A stretch of 64,000 nucleotides of DNA from Hormiphora californensis (GCA_020137815.1 CM035360.1:2446077-2510076); one strand, 5' to 3'. Counted from the stretch's first letter, positions 32,212 through 46,080 are shown. Numbers and translations: made by a program. Notes: a model not told the origin generated them from the letters alone.

Positions 32212-34915
32212 TTAGGTGAAGTGAAAGTAGACAGCAACCGAAACACCAACGTGGCAGTGATCAATACCCTTGACATCACCAGATGAGAGGGAGGGGGTCG
32301 TCTCAACATCATTGAAGCCCTCAACGGAGAAAGGTTTAGGGCCCGGTAGTCTACAGACTTTCTCACACCCAATTGAAACCCTCACAATTTCCCTGTACTT
32401 TCCTAGGTGTTGTCTCTAATTTAATGATGAAACTTCTGTAATCTAATGATGATGAAACTTGATATTGTAATAAAACCCTCGTGGAGAGTATTCAATTAAT
32501 TAACCGATTACAATTTTACAACTCCACCCTTCTGGCTTCTTCCGACTTCAATTTGGGGAAATTCCCAACTTTCTAGGGGAATCAGGTAGAAAACTAAAAA
32601 GCCGGCAGCGTTTTCTACAACTTGTAGAACACGCTGCCGGCCTTTTAGTTTCTACCTGATTCATAAGTCATGATATTCCATTAATACATAATTACGATCA
32701 CTGATTTGTTCTTCCCCCTTACTCAACAATTACTGATGGAATATATCATGACTTATCTTGCTGCCCCGCTCCCCCTTACTTGGCCCTCTCTCGCCGTGTC
32801 TCGGTTGTAAAGCCATGTATGTTCCTACTCTTCCTAGCCTTTAGACCGTGGGAACAATACTAAAGGCCACTTATCAATCATACACATTAGTGATCACCAA
32901 TCGTTTACTGTTTACAGTGATAATCGATAGACCTAATGATACCCCCTGTAAAATCCCATGGGCTCTCTCTCCCCCCTCTCTCTCTCTCTCCCAGGCTTTC
33001 TCGTCTCCCCTTCACACGAGCTGCTGCAGGGGGGTAATTGGAATATTTACCCCGCTTTATTACCCCTCAGGCACTCAGACTCTTCTCTCTTCTCCCATCT
33101 ATAACTCTCTAGCATGTCACGTGTCTCTTCTCTCTCTACTCTCTAGCATGTCACGTGACTCTTCTCTCACTCTCTAGCATGTCACGTGTCTCCTCTCTCT
33201 CTCTCTTTCTAGTATGTCACGTGTCTCTTCTCTCTCTCTTTCCAGCACGTGGCATCAGAACACACGTGACTTGTAGCACGTGCTACAAGTCACGTGACTA
33301 GAGATATATCACGTGGTGTATTGAATTGTAGTAGTATTGCAGGGTGATTGAAGCTGCGGCTCTTTAATTTACAGTTTACACCCCCTGTTTAACAAGGTTT
33401 CGGGCGCATTATTATTAATGAAACAGACAAATGCAGGGAAGGAGGTGGGTAGGGGCGAGGCCAGGTGAAATTACTGCCGCAAATTGACTTGAACTAGACA
33501 TCCATTACAGCCCTTCTTCCCCCAATTTCAGATACAAAATATATTGTGGCTCCTCCTCCAACAGGGCTAAAGACTGAATAGGTCAAATTGGAAGAGATGC
33601 CTCCTTTATTGTTTATGGGCCCCCTCTTTTCAATTCTACAAATGCGATCATTTAAAAGCTCTCTCTCTCTCCATTTGTTCTCTCGGTCTCCCTCTCTTTC
33701 ACAAACCACTGATCTACCTCGCCCCCTGTTGTAACAATTGGGACCCGAATAAGAGGGGGGGGGGGCTGTAAATAATCCTCTACGCAATCAGTCCCACACA
33801 GGTTCAATGAGGTCCAAATGGTATTGTGTTATTGCAGCTCTCTCCCTCTCTCTCACTCTCTCACTCTCTCACTCACTCTCTCTCTCACTCTCTCCCCCTC
33901 TCCCCCTCCCCGTCACTTACTCAATCTCTTTATCATCAAATTCAATGTCATCAACCCCCCTCAATTTGACCCAAAGGGGAGACATGTGATCTTAAAATGG
34001 TTGCTGCACCTGTTGCATGCGGCAGCTGCTGTACTGTAATTTCAGACACTCTTACAATTGTACACTGACAAAATCCTGACAAAATATAGCGAAACTCTGG
34101 TGGATTTGTTCACAAAGAAGAGTGTGAACTTCACAACTCTTCTTCGTAATACTAATGTAGAGAATAATAGGGTTGAATCATTATCACGGAGGGATCATCT
34201 ATTCTGATCCATTCATTGGAAATGGAACATTGTGTTCTGAAACCTCAACAAGGGTGGTTTTTCTCCCGGGAAGGTGTAAGGTGTAAAGTGTTTGACCCTG
34301 AGGGTCCCACGTGCGTGTAGCATGATGTAGTAAGAGTTGAAAGAGAGGGGAAGGAAGAGAGCTGAGAGACCTTGACTGCCCCCCCCCCCTCCTCTACTCA
34401 ACAACTACATACATAACCCCAAGATCTGCTACTTCCCCGCTCGAATGATATTGAGAATAGAAGCTACCTCAACTCTCAATTTTACCAAATCCGAACCCGT
34501 ACCTGTACTTGTAGCGAGCCCGTTGAATTGGCTTGGTGGCCAGGTAGGACGAAACATGAATCCCTCCACTCTCAATCTTGGCCATCTTGTGGACTCTAGA
34601 TCGCCGGGACAGGCCCAATAGGGAACTGGAATCTGGGGACGGTGATCTTGATTTGGTTCCACTTGCAAACCTTGCACCGTCCACTATGGACCTGAAGTGA
34701 GGAGAGAGGGGTTAGTGGAGAGACCGGTTTGTGGAGAGAGGGGTGGAGGGGTCAGTGGAGAGAGGTGGAGGGGTCAGTGGAGAGAGAGGGGTCAGTGGAG
34801 AGAGAGAGGGGTCAGTGGAGAGAGGGGTCAGTGGAGAGAGAGAGGGGTCAGTGCCCGATGTAATGTAGTAATGGGGGGGGTCGAAAAAAAGAAAAAGGAT
34901 TTGCCCCCTCCGGGT

Positions 34916-34958
<43 letters not shown>

Positions 34959-37633
34959 AGCCCTTTTTCCCCCCCTTTTTTCTCTCTCTCCTTCTCTCTA
35001 TCCTTCTCTCTTTTTCTTTTTTCTCCCTCTCTTTTCCCCTCTCTTTTTTTTCTTTTCTTTTTTCTTTTGCTATGTGTTTGGGTATTCCTGCTTTTGGGTT
35101 TTCATCAGACCGTTTGGGCCCCCTTCAAGAGCCTTGGGGTGGGGGGGGGGGCTCTAAAGCTTTTTCAATTTGCATCAACCCATTTGGGGGGAGAAAGAAA
35201 GAAAGAGTTGAGGAGGGGAGAATATAAAGAAAAGAAAAAAAAAGGGATGGAAAAAAAAGGGGGGGGGGAAAAAGGGGGGGGGGGGGAAAAAACCCCCCTC
35301 TCTTTTTTTCCCCTTTCTTTAAAAAACTCATTTTTTTTTAAAAAAACCTCGTTTAGAGTGCTTAATAAACACCACCAGCATGACATGTGATAATTGTAAT
35401 CCCCCCCACATGATGATTTTCTGTACGATCACTCCTTGACATGTCTGACACGTACCCCCTGTCAGAGCACCACGGCGTCTGACACGTACCCCTATGTTAG
35501 ACCCCTATGTGCTGGATCCAGTACTGGTCGCAGTGTGCTGTCTTCTACTATACCAGGCACTATGTCAAAGCTTCTCAGCTATGATTCTCTCCAGTCATCC
35601 TGTCTGGCAGCGCGAAACAGTAGACCTCCGGAGGTTATGGGTTGGGAGACATGGTTGTGGGTTTCCGGTAAATTCAAAAATCATATTCTTCCTTGAGCAC
35701 GCAGCGTTCCTCTGTGTTCTCTGAAGGGGGGGGGGGCGCTACACAGCCAGTTTTCTATATTCGTGACCGGTTCAACGCCAAGAATTTAAAATTAAAAGAC
35801 GCTATTTTAAAAGCTAAAATTAAAGATGTTTATAAAACATCAGAAATGTTATAACACGTCGCCAAGATCAAAAACATGAACATCAATCATGCACGTACAA
35901 TCTGGCCTCACTGGCCTTCCAATATATCTTCGTTGAAAAGTTTAATTATCATTTTAATATCACGCACGCTAATACTAAAAGGCACCAGGACGTTTTATAA
36001 CACACTGCATGACTCCCGCGGTATGGATCAAAGTGGCTACCTAGATCTCTTCTAGTCCAACCTGACTCTCAGATCTCTTCAATCACACAATATCTCTTCC
36101 ATCTTTCAACAGCAGACTCTCTCAGAAGGATACACAGGCGACTCAAAAGTTCCAGAAGCTCCTGAGCCTTAGAAGGCTCACGAGTTTCTGGAACTTTTGA
36201 GTCGCAGAATCTTTTGTAGAACTTCAAAAGATTCGGTCCCGTAGTTCGTACATGGGATAAAACTAGCTCTACTCTGTCAGGGATCGCGCTGAACCTCTCT
36301 CAGAGAGAAGATCAAAGAGAGTAGCCACTCATCTCGCTGACAAGTGACAGGCTCCACTAGTATCACAAAGACGACTACCCCGACACAAGCAGCGCAAGGA
36401 AAATACGGGTAGCTCAATACCTAGACCTACGGCTTAGACTCCCACACATGTGTAGTACCGCGTCTGGGTACTGCAGATGTGTGAAGTCTGGTTCTATAAT
36501 GGTACCAGCTAGATACTGATAAGAATAAGATGTGTGGCTCACACCGCATTGAGGAATCGATAGATCAACTGAAAAGCGTATCTAGCTGGTATCATCACAG
36601 AAGGAACCCAATCCAATTTGGCTACTAAAGAGCGGTCATATCTCAATCTGAAGTCCTATATCACTCAAATATATTCGAAAAACTGTTTCTCTACCCCTTG
36701 ATAGGTCCGATTGGGGGAAGCTTCACAGTCTCACTCGTCAGCACATCCACATTAATGTCACTGACTCTCAACTCCTGCTCACTCCCGACATATGAGGGGT
36801 ATTCGACTGGTATCGTGTGAGAATCAGAGTCTATGTCTCTCATTAAGGATGATAGGATCCTGTTGTAGACTCGCTGTCGTGTTTTTAACTCCTGAAAAGT
36901 TAAAAGTAATATCTTCCGTTAATTGACAGCATCTAAACTTAAAACTCTAAACTATAAACTAAACTTAAACAGAACTGTAGTAGTCCATTAATGGATCTGT
37001 ATAGGCACTAAAGAAACAGAACAGTTTAGTAGTGCACAGCTGATGCACAGCTGATGCCTGCTTGTGCCGCTGACCCGATCTGAGATTGATCTGAGCGCAC
37101 TGTCGAATCAAATCGGGGTCTCGCGCCGCCAGACAGTTATTGAGTAAGTACGTACTCAATAAGTTTGTTAATGCCAATGGAAGAGTGTTCCAGTGCGAGG
37201 ATCACTATAACAAAAATTATTAATTAATTAATTAACTAATACTTACGATGCTCTGTTTTCTGTAGAATCTCTCTGCTTTCGTTCTCATTGTATCCAGAAT
37301 CTGCAGCTCTTGGTTCAGCATTTTCTGAAAAAGTTGGAGTGATAAGTAATAATTAAACCCAGCCCAACCATTTAATGCACAACTATACCCTCTCCTTTTC
37401 ATTGAAAGTTCCAAATAACACTTCCTCATGGTCTCTCCAACAAGCCCCCCCCCCAATTTTCTATAATTTCGCCCAATTTATTAAACCTAAAGCTCTTTAC
37501 AATTGTGAGGGTCGAGCTGTCAATAAAGTTCTGAATGAATTACTACACCAACCTGAAGACGGTTGTTTGGTCGCTTTTTATTTTCATGGATGAGCGCTTC
37601 AAATGTTAATCCTGCTCGCGTGGTCTGGGACAT
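32212..37633 (-). CDS. Unrecognised small basic protein, five exons
   Basis: Exons on the minus strand, high to low: 37633-37553 (ATG), 37324-37247, 36891-36695, 34691-34503 and 32350-32212 (stop TAA). All joins keep phase (0, 0, 2, 2) with GT...AG borders and give about 227 residues. The N-terminus reads MSQTTRAGLTFEALIHENKK; residues 28-75 look helical and basic (LQILDTMRTKAERFYRKQS, ELKTRQRVYNRILSSLM). Later segments are SGGIHVSSYLATKPIQRARY and VKGIDHCHVGVSVAVYFHFT at the end. I recognise no family, signal peptide or membrane segment. Exon 3 could end at its own TAG (36691-36693), which overlaps the donor GTAGAG, giving a 119-residue form. The first three exons are better supported than the last two. 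CCAAT/CACGTG motifs lie 130-190 bp upstream of the ATG. Confidence 0.6.
32580..32661. repeat. 82-bp near-perfect hairpin
   Basis: AATCAGGTAGAAAACTAAAA and a GCCGGCAGCGT block are mirrored by ACGCTGCCGGC, then TTTTAGTTTCTACCTGATT, with TTCTACAA/TTGTAGAA at the centre. A second inverted pair, ATAAGTCATGATATTCCAT and ATGGAATATATCATGACTTAT-like sequence, follows at about 32663-32757. It lies in the last intron of the minus-strand gene. Confidence 0.8.
33118..33315. promoter_or_regulatory. Cluster of nine CACGTG E-boxes including a 34-nt perfect palindrome
   Basis: CACGTG occurs at 33118, 33152, 33183, 33218, 33246, 33263, 33277, 33291 and 33310. The first four are in roughly 33-bp tandem units with CTAGCATGTCACGTG. 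33263-33296 is a perfect palindrome with three E-boxes 14 bp apart. It may be a bHLH-ZIP binding array, or only a minisatellite; it lies in the last intron of the minus-strand gene and downstream of SoxC. Confidence 0.5.
34880..35345. other. Homopolymer-inflated segment
   Basis: A C run of about 37 is followed by stretched C/T and A/G runs, like 21830-22620. It lies in intron 3 of the minus-strand gene. Sequence quality is suspect. Confidence 0.6.
36139..36204. repeat. Hairpin with about 19-bp stem
   Basis: CGACTCAAAAGTTCCAGAA (36139-36157) pairs with TTCTGGAACTTTTGAGTCG (36186-36204); an inner GAGCCT/AGGCTC pair and a following GAATCTTTTG...CAAAAGATTC pair extend the structure. The surrounding 35350-36690 is intronic DNA of the minus-strand gene with no recognised exon. 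Confidence 0.8.
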
Positions 37634-37724
37634 GATATTATCTTATCTACATTATCTAATCACGAATCACTTGAAATATATTTTTAATTGTAGCATGTTT
37701 TAGTTAAGTTGAACTATATAAAAA

Positions 37725-37840
37725 ACCAGGAACCGACCGAATTAGGAAATACTGGTCCCTGATTGGCTGATAACCAGTCACGTGACTTAAATAACCAGCT
37801 CTGATTGGTTGTTTACTTGGTCCGGTCGGTTCCTGTAAAA
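37725..37840 (-). promoter_or_regulatory. Promoter-like block upstream of the minus-strand small gene, inside an inverted repeat
   Basis: Two ATTGG (CCAAT on the minus strand) at 37762-37766 and 37804-37808 bracket CACGTG at 37779-37784. The block is bounded by the inverted pair CAGGAACCGACC and GGTCGGTTCCTG, so it may be a MITE that supplies promoter motifs. It lies about 130-210 bp upstream of the ATG at 37633. Confidence 0.45.
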
Positions 37841-39878
<2,038 letters not shown>

Positions 39879-39994
39879 ATGAGTGTAATCAGTATGGATC
39901 TGCTACTGTCCATTGAGTGCTGCTGCACCGGACCAGTCCATTCTACAACTTGTCAAGTCCAATCTAAGTAAATATAACTTTGCGGTGACAGCAT

Positions 39995-40065
<71 letters not shown>

Positions 40066-41696
40066 CCTCTCTCCCCCTCTATTTACAATCAGGATTCCTG
40101 TGACATCGAATGCCATTCCGAACCGCTGGTTTGTACAGTTTGGGAGGTTCCTGGTTCGAGATGAGCTATTTAACCCTACATTGAAACCTCTCATCCCCTA
40201 CAAGCAGTTCAGGTAAATGAGGGGTGTATTGATGGGGGGGGGGGGGGGGGCTTTAGGGTAGGTGAGGGGTGTTCAGGTGGGTGAGGGGTGTATTGATGGG
40301 GGGGGGGGGGTTGGGGGCGGGGGCTTTAGGGTAGGTGAGGGGTGTTCAGGTAGGTGAGGGGTGTATTGATGGGGGGGGATGTATTGATGGGGGGGGGGGG
40401 GCTTTAGGGGTCCAAGGTTACTCTTGAGTCTCGAGTTATGCCCCAAGCTACATAGTACATACATTCATATCTGTATTTTGGATATATCTAAAGATCCGTT
40501 TTTAGTAAAGATGTCTAGCGGTGCCAAACCACGCTTGGATTATCTAATCTGAGCACGTGACAGTGCGCTCAGATCGGGTCGGCCGCGCCAGACAGTTTTA
40601 AAAGTTAAAACTAATAATTTCCTTCTTTAAGAGAGTTCAGTGTGCAAGTTAAATCTCCAGTTAAGAAGAATTCAAAGGAAGAAGGGACCTATTTCGTGGA
40701 TATTGACATTCCAAACAGTGCCAAAAACTACATTGACTGGGTATGGTTGTATGCTGAGTATTTATATTGTGTAAGGGGTGGAGGAGTAACAATAATATTT
40801 TGGCTTTAGAACTGTCAGACCAACAGCTTTAGAAGCAAAAAACGTCACCGAAAAAGAAACCAAACTAGTTAAACTGTTCATCATTTTAGCTAGTGAACGA
40901 GCTTGAAAAAGGGTATGGGCAGATCAAGTACCAGAACAGGCTTCACATGGTCCTCACTACAACACAGTGGAACAAACTTGGTCAAAACTTGCGGGAATTC
41001 CCTCAGTTCAAGGTGAGAGAGAGAGTCCCCCCTCGAGAGATACTAACTACTAGAGAGTGAAACAGAGGGGAGACTGAGAGAACTAGGGAGAAATAGAGAG
41101 ATGAGAATAAAGCTTCGTTTTATGTGTTCTATTAACCAGGCCACTGTCCGTGGAGTGGTCTTAGTGAGGGGCAAGAAGTATGCCTAGAACTTTCTCTTTC
41201 TCCCCCTCCCTCTCTCTCTGTTTCCCTCCCTCTCTCTCTTTGTTTCTCTCCAGGCCACTGTTCGTGGAGTGGTCCTAGTGAGGGGCAAGAAGTATGCCCA
41301 GAACAAGATCCAGTTGAAAGAGGAGGATATTGTCTGGCAGAAGAGACTTCGTCCAACCGCTGATACAACTATTCAGGTATTGTACCATGGGGTTTTGCTG
41401 GTGATAGATAGAGAGTAATCAGTGATGGATCTTGCTACCCTTCCTAGCTGATTTCTTACCATTTACTGTAAATATCCTATCTTCCCTGGCACCCCAACCA
41501 TTAATAATATTGTAGTTTCATAAAATCCAATTTATCCCCGCACTAACCTGATCCCACCAATTTCCTGCAGTCAGTGAAGAATCAAGTGATACACCGATGT
41601 AAGAAGCAGTGTCTTGTTGGGTGTTTCCTAATCTTCCTCTTCTTCATCCTCGTTCCCACGGCCTTCATCCTGTGTGAGAAACTTGACGTTATCTGA
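39879..41696 (+). CDS. Unrecognised tail-anchored membrane protein, tandem paralogue 1
   Basis: Exons 39879-39967, 40093-40212, 40632-40740, 40890-41012, 41254-41376 and 41571-41696 (stop TGA) join in phase to encode about 229 residues. In-frame ATGs are at 39879 and 39894. The N-terminus has a Cys/His cluster, SIECCCTGPVHSTTC, followed by IPVTSNAIPNRWFVQFGRF. The middle is soluble and basic. The only membrane segment is near the C-terminus (CLVGCFLIFLFFILVPTAF), preceded by a basic stretch and followed by about ten residues, so it looks tail-anchored with the N-terminus in the cytosol. The gene 425 bp downstream shares the same N-terminal pattern, indicating tandem duplication. Intron 1 contains a CT array ending just before the acceptor. 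A truncated copy of exon 5 lies in intron 4. I cannot name the family. Confidence 0.68.
39996..40063. repeat. CT microsatellite forming the polypyrimidine tract of exon 2
   Basis: The array, with CCCCTCTCTCCCCCTCT after it, ends about 15 bp before the acceptor AG at 40091-40092 of the tandem paralogue 1 gene. Confidence 0.9.
40213..40410. repeat. G-rich minisatellite in intron 2
   Basis: Units of roughly 30-65 bp combine TATTGATG, a long G run, CTTTAGGGTAGGTGAGGGGT and GTTCAGGT. Some copies resemble the exon 2 donor context (TTCAGGTAAATGAGGGG), suggesting the array grew from the splice junction. Confidence 0.8.
41140..41187 (+). pseudogene. Truncated tandem copy of exon 5
   Basis: A 48-bp copy of the start of exon 5 (GCCACTGTCCGTGGAGTGGT) follows its own CAG acceptor but has TAG where the real exon (41254 on) has CAG, and then runs into CT-rich DNA without a donor. 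Splicing to it would give a truncated protein lacking the membrane anchor. Confidence 0.8.
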
Positions 41697-42120
41697 AGGA
41701 GGAGGAGGAACTGAGGAGTGTCAGATCAGGGAGTTAGGGAATATGGGGCCGTGAGGGGGTAGAAAGAGATACTGGGTAATAGCAGTTCAGGGGGTAAAGG
41801 AGGCTAGGAGTGTCAGATCATGATTGCCTTGTTCGACCTACTGTAAGGGAGGGTTAGTTATCAGGGAATGGGGGTAGATAGAGATAACGGGTAATAGGAC
41901 CAACGGGACCAGGGAATGAGGGATGTTGTCAGTTGTCGAGTGCTATGTCGAACTAAGTGGAGTGCTATCATGGACTTCATAATGGAGTTTGGAAGAGAGT
42001 GAAAAACTTTTTATTCATAAAACTGCCGTGTTCTTTGATGTTGTTGGATTTAACCAAAGTTTCTTATTCATTCTGATTCCCAACCTCCCAACTTTCTCTC
42101 CCCATGATCCTCACTAGCTC

Positions 42121-44004
42121 ATGAAAGTTATCGATATCCCACCTCCCTCCTTAGCTCACAATATGGCAGAGTTATCGATATCACTGGCATTGGATTGTGG
42201 GTGTGTGGGCTCTGAACACAGAAGAGTGGCATGCCCGTTATGTGCTCAGCTCCCTGTCCCCGTAACAAGCATTCCTGGCAGATGTCTCATTGAACTGGGT
42301 TAGTATGTACTACAAATCAGCTGCATCATCTAACCATGCTAACCACATGCTAACCCCCTCGGTACTTCCTTACTCTCTTTCTTAAAAACATAAACAGGCC
42401 GGTTCGGGCAAAACAAGTACATCTTTCAGTCCAGAGGAAGGGTCAGATGCTGAAAAAGGGCCTGTATTATTATTATACAACACCTTCAGTGAAGTACTTT
42501 ATATAATCAATAAATCCGGGTTTATAACGCTGCCTTTCTTTAGGAACAATATCAAAGGTAGAGAACCCAGAGGCAGTTTACAAGTTGCGACTACCTTCCA
42601 GCTACCAGTTCGATCTTATGGTCCTGTCCCCAGTATACAACAAGGTATGTCCCAAAAGTGGGAGAAGGTATACAGAGGGGGACTCGGTAGTTGGTGACGC
42701 AGTCACCCTTACAACTCACGCGCGTAGTGCACCAAAACGAAGCCCGGGCTGAGTTGTGACATCGCCACCAAGAGGGTACCAGATCCCGAAAGTGACTTTT
42801 TAGACACCCCGCCCCCTCTGGCCTTAACGGGGGTTATCTTATACAGCATCTTATGGACATTGAAGTTGTACAACACCAAGCTACTATAGCTACTAAATCC
42901 CTAACCCCACCCCCGCTCCAGGTTGATGACTATGGGAACTCTCTGTCCTACTGTCACACCTCACTACCTCACAGTGCAACAATGTTCCTTAATCAGGTAA
43001 CAAAATGACGTCACAGAATAACTTGCTCAAAAACACACACTTCACTCAAATTTTGGAGACTATTTTGGTTTCTACACCCCATCCCCTCCAATAAAAATCA
43101 TATTTTCCTTGCACAGTTTATAGAAAAGCTAACTGGCGTTTACAAGCAGTCCTTCAACTTCCACAAAAATCCGAAGCTGCTGGTGGCTGATAATGTTTAC
43201 GATACTAAAACAGCGGTCCACTGTGAACCATTTAGTGTTCGGGTTGGTGCTATCTGTGTAACACACACGTCTACTACTAGTACTGACTGGTCTGTCGAGT
43301 CAATGAACAAGAGGTACTCCTTCATAAAACTTTTAAATCTACTCCTTTATAAAAACAACTATCCCCCTGAATTTCAGTGGGTTGCTCCCGGGTTGCTCCT
43401 TCATAAAACTATCCCCTGCTAGAAAGTTCGTGTGGAGTTACACCCTGACAGCAGTTGACGGTGCTACTCTCAACATGGAATCATGGAGAAAGAATACAGT
43501 TTACTACAAGGCCAAGCAGTCACTGAGAATGTTTTTCTGGCTAGCAGCCATCTTCACTTTTCTTGTCCCAGTTGCCGTTCACAACATGTCGGTAGGTGTG
43601 ATCAGAACAAAATTATCCAGCCACACATGCTTACAGATGATAATAGAGCTGTTAATTCATTTCCTTGACCCCATGGTTACCATGACAACTAACCCCATGG
43701 TTACCATGACAACTAACCCCATGGTTACCATGACAACTAACCCCATGGTTACCATGACAACTAACCCCGTGGTTACCATGACAACTAACCCCATGGTTAC
43801 CATGACAACTAACCCCGTGACGTCATACAGGACCACGATGCGGCGTGCCTCATAAAATGTTGTGCCCCGCCCATCAACTGCGAATCTGCAAAGAAGTACT
43901 GGGGAGGCATCTTAGAAAGTAATAACCCCGTCAACATATCTAATATTACCCGAGAATTTGAGAATAGTTTCAGTTTGGAAAACATTGGAAAATTATGGGA
44001 ATGA
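42121..44004 (+). CDS. Unrecognised single-pass membrane protein, tandem paralogue 2
   Basis: Exons 42121-42298, 42544-42644, 42922-42996, 43117-43313, 43423-43591 and 43831-44004 (stop TGA) keep phase and give about 297 residues. ATGs at 42121 and 42163 are in frame. The N-terminus DCGCVGSEHRRVACPLC, then PVTSIPGRCLIELG, matches the pattern C-x-C-x-G...H...C...PVTS-x-IP in the upstream paralogue and could bind a metal ion. A membrane segment (MFFWLAAIFTFLVPVAV) ends exon 5. Exon 6 adds a 57-residue Cys-rich tail (CLIKCCAPPINC) with two N-glycosylation sites (NIS, NIT), consistent with a type II topology and lumenal or extracellular tail. AATAAA at about 44200 fits a poly(A) signal 200 bp past the stop. 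The family is not recognised. Confidence 0.68.
43669..43816 (+). repeat. 24-bp tandem array in intron 5, six copies, in frame
   Basis: The unit CCCATGGTTACCATGACAAC plus TAAC is repeated six times with A/G variants in CCATGG. If the intron were retained, the frame from exon 5 would run through it as repeats of PMVTMTTN and end at 43855. Confidence 0.9.
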
Positions 44005-44364
44005 ACGATTTGGGTATCAGAAATGGCAATGTCATTCAGAAACATTGGAACATGTAAAAGTTAACATGATATATTGGTACTGTGTTAGTAACACAGTTAC
44101 ACTGATACCTGTTTGAGGTGGTCCAGGGCCGAGTCCGAGTGAGTTGAAGAACTGTCGTGTAGCACCGAGAAACTCTGTGTCATTTGGTTGTGGCTATGAA
44201 ATAAAAGGAGAATTTAGCGTATTATGTTATTTTACAATTTTAAAAACTCACTGAGAACAATATTTATAGAATAATTTAGCTTAAATACAAAATCTTCTTT
44301 AACAAATAAACTTAGAAAACAGAATTTAATTAACATAATTCACACTTTGTTTGTTCACATTTAA

Positions 44365-46080
44365 CTAATTAGGTGTTTTGTGATTCTTGATCCGTTCGAT
44401 CGCCTCCTTGGCCTCTTTAAGAATCTGAGTACAGCTCTTACCCTCCCCCTCCTTCTCAACGACTGGCATTCTCAGTGGAGGAGGGGTTGATTTCGGGGTG
44501 ATGGTCACAGTAGGACTGGAAGACAGGGATCTCCTCGCACGGAATATCCTCTTAGCGGCCGGTTCAGCAGTAGAGGGGGACTTGCTTGAGGAGGAGGAGG
44601 AGGTGTCTGTAGATTGTTGTCCATTAGTTGTTGAGTTACTATTAGCAGGTCCTCGACTATTAGTGGTTTCCCGGTTGTTAGTGGTTTGGTGTTCCCGGCT
44701 GTTTGTTGAGGGAGAAGAGGTGACACGGGCTGGAGATGGTAGAGGAATGGGAGCAAGGGTGATGGGTTTGGGGGAGAACCCTGATCCACTTTGCGGAGTG
44801 GTAGGAGACGAGGTTTGAGGTCGTCCACCACGATTAGGAGATGAGGCACGAGGTAGGGTGTATTTGGGAGACAGCAGGTTGACAATGGCATGGGGTGAGT
44901 TGTAGAGATTTGACGATGGGGAGGTAGTTATTACACTCTGTTCACTAATTATAGTGGTGGTGGTGGTGGAATCTGGAGAGGACCGGAGCAGCAGACCATT
45001 ATCCACAGAATATGTACTCTGATGTATTCCATTCTCAAAACATACTGGGTCTTTCACAGGGGTTGGTGAGGTGGGGGAAACAGTTGATTCGTGGGACACT
45101 GTAGTTGTTGATTTTGGTGACACTGTTATTGGTGATCCTGTAATTGAAATATCCACCGATTCAGTTACAGTACCAAGGTCAGGTGTTGTGGCTGGAGAGT
45201 TGCCAACTACAACGGGTGATCTGCACACCATAGACCGGCCACTGGATACCACTGATGCTGGTGATTTCTGTTCTCCTGCTATGACACCCTTTAGGACACT
45301 AACCTCACTTTCTAAATCCTTGATTGTGCTCCCTTTTTCTGATATCTTGGTTTCAAGAAGCTTTATTTCAGCGTCTTTCTCCCCAATACAAGCTCTTAGA
45401 GAGGCTACCTCCGCTTTCAACCATTTACCCTCCTCCACTGCTTCCTTCTTCTCTACCTGCTCCTTCATCAAAATATCTGTCAGGGTTTTGCAGGATAGCG
45501 ATGACGTTGAGATAGTCTTCTCCAGGGCTTCTCTCTCCTCCTCTGATTTTTCAAGGCGTCCTTTTAACATTTCAACAAGTCGTTCTGTCTCTTCAGGCCC
45601 CTTTTCACCCTCATTTAGAGGTGGACCAGACTGGGGAATTGACCTTTTCTCTAACTCCACCCTCAACCGCACGGTCTCCTCCCCCTTCCTCCTAATCTCC
45701 TCCCTTAGCGCTTTGATTATACAGGAACTGTGCCTATCAGAATATCTCAATCTCTCCTGGATCTGGCTAGCTTCTCGAAACCCTTCCTCCACTTTGTCCA
45801 ACCTGGACACCACACCCCCACAATCTCGTCCCATAGACTCCACTTTATTTCTCAATTCCTCCATTTTCAGCAGCCAGGCCTCCTTACCCTTACAGTGTAC
45901 AGCCAGCTTGACCTGGACTTCCTGTGCAGCAGCTTGGCCTGCAACATGTTCCCTGTTGACCCGAGCCAGTTCCCGTTTTAGCATTCCTATCTCAGACTCC
46001 ATGAGCCGTTCTTTTAGGTCCCACTGGACTTTTGATCGCTTGTGATCATCTGTTACCCCTTGGAGCATCTGGGAGAGAGA

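Noticed and set aside
36965-37177. 70-codon minus-strand frame
   Set aside because: It lies in intron 2 of the minus-strand gene and contains a dispersed repeat; joining exon 37247-37324 to 36695-36891 keeps phase without it.
45071-46045. 324-codon plus-strand frame
   Set aside because: It is the antisense shadow of the coiled-coil exon, which has acceptor, phase agreement and heptad pattern on the minus strand.
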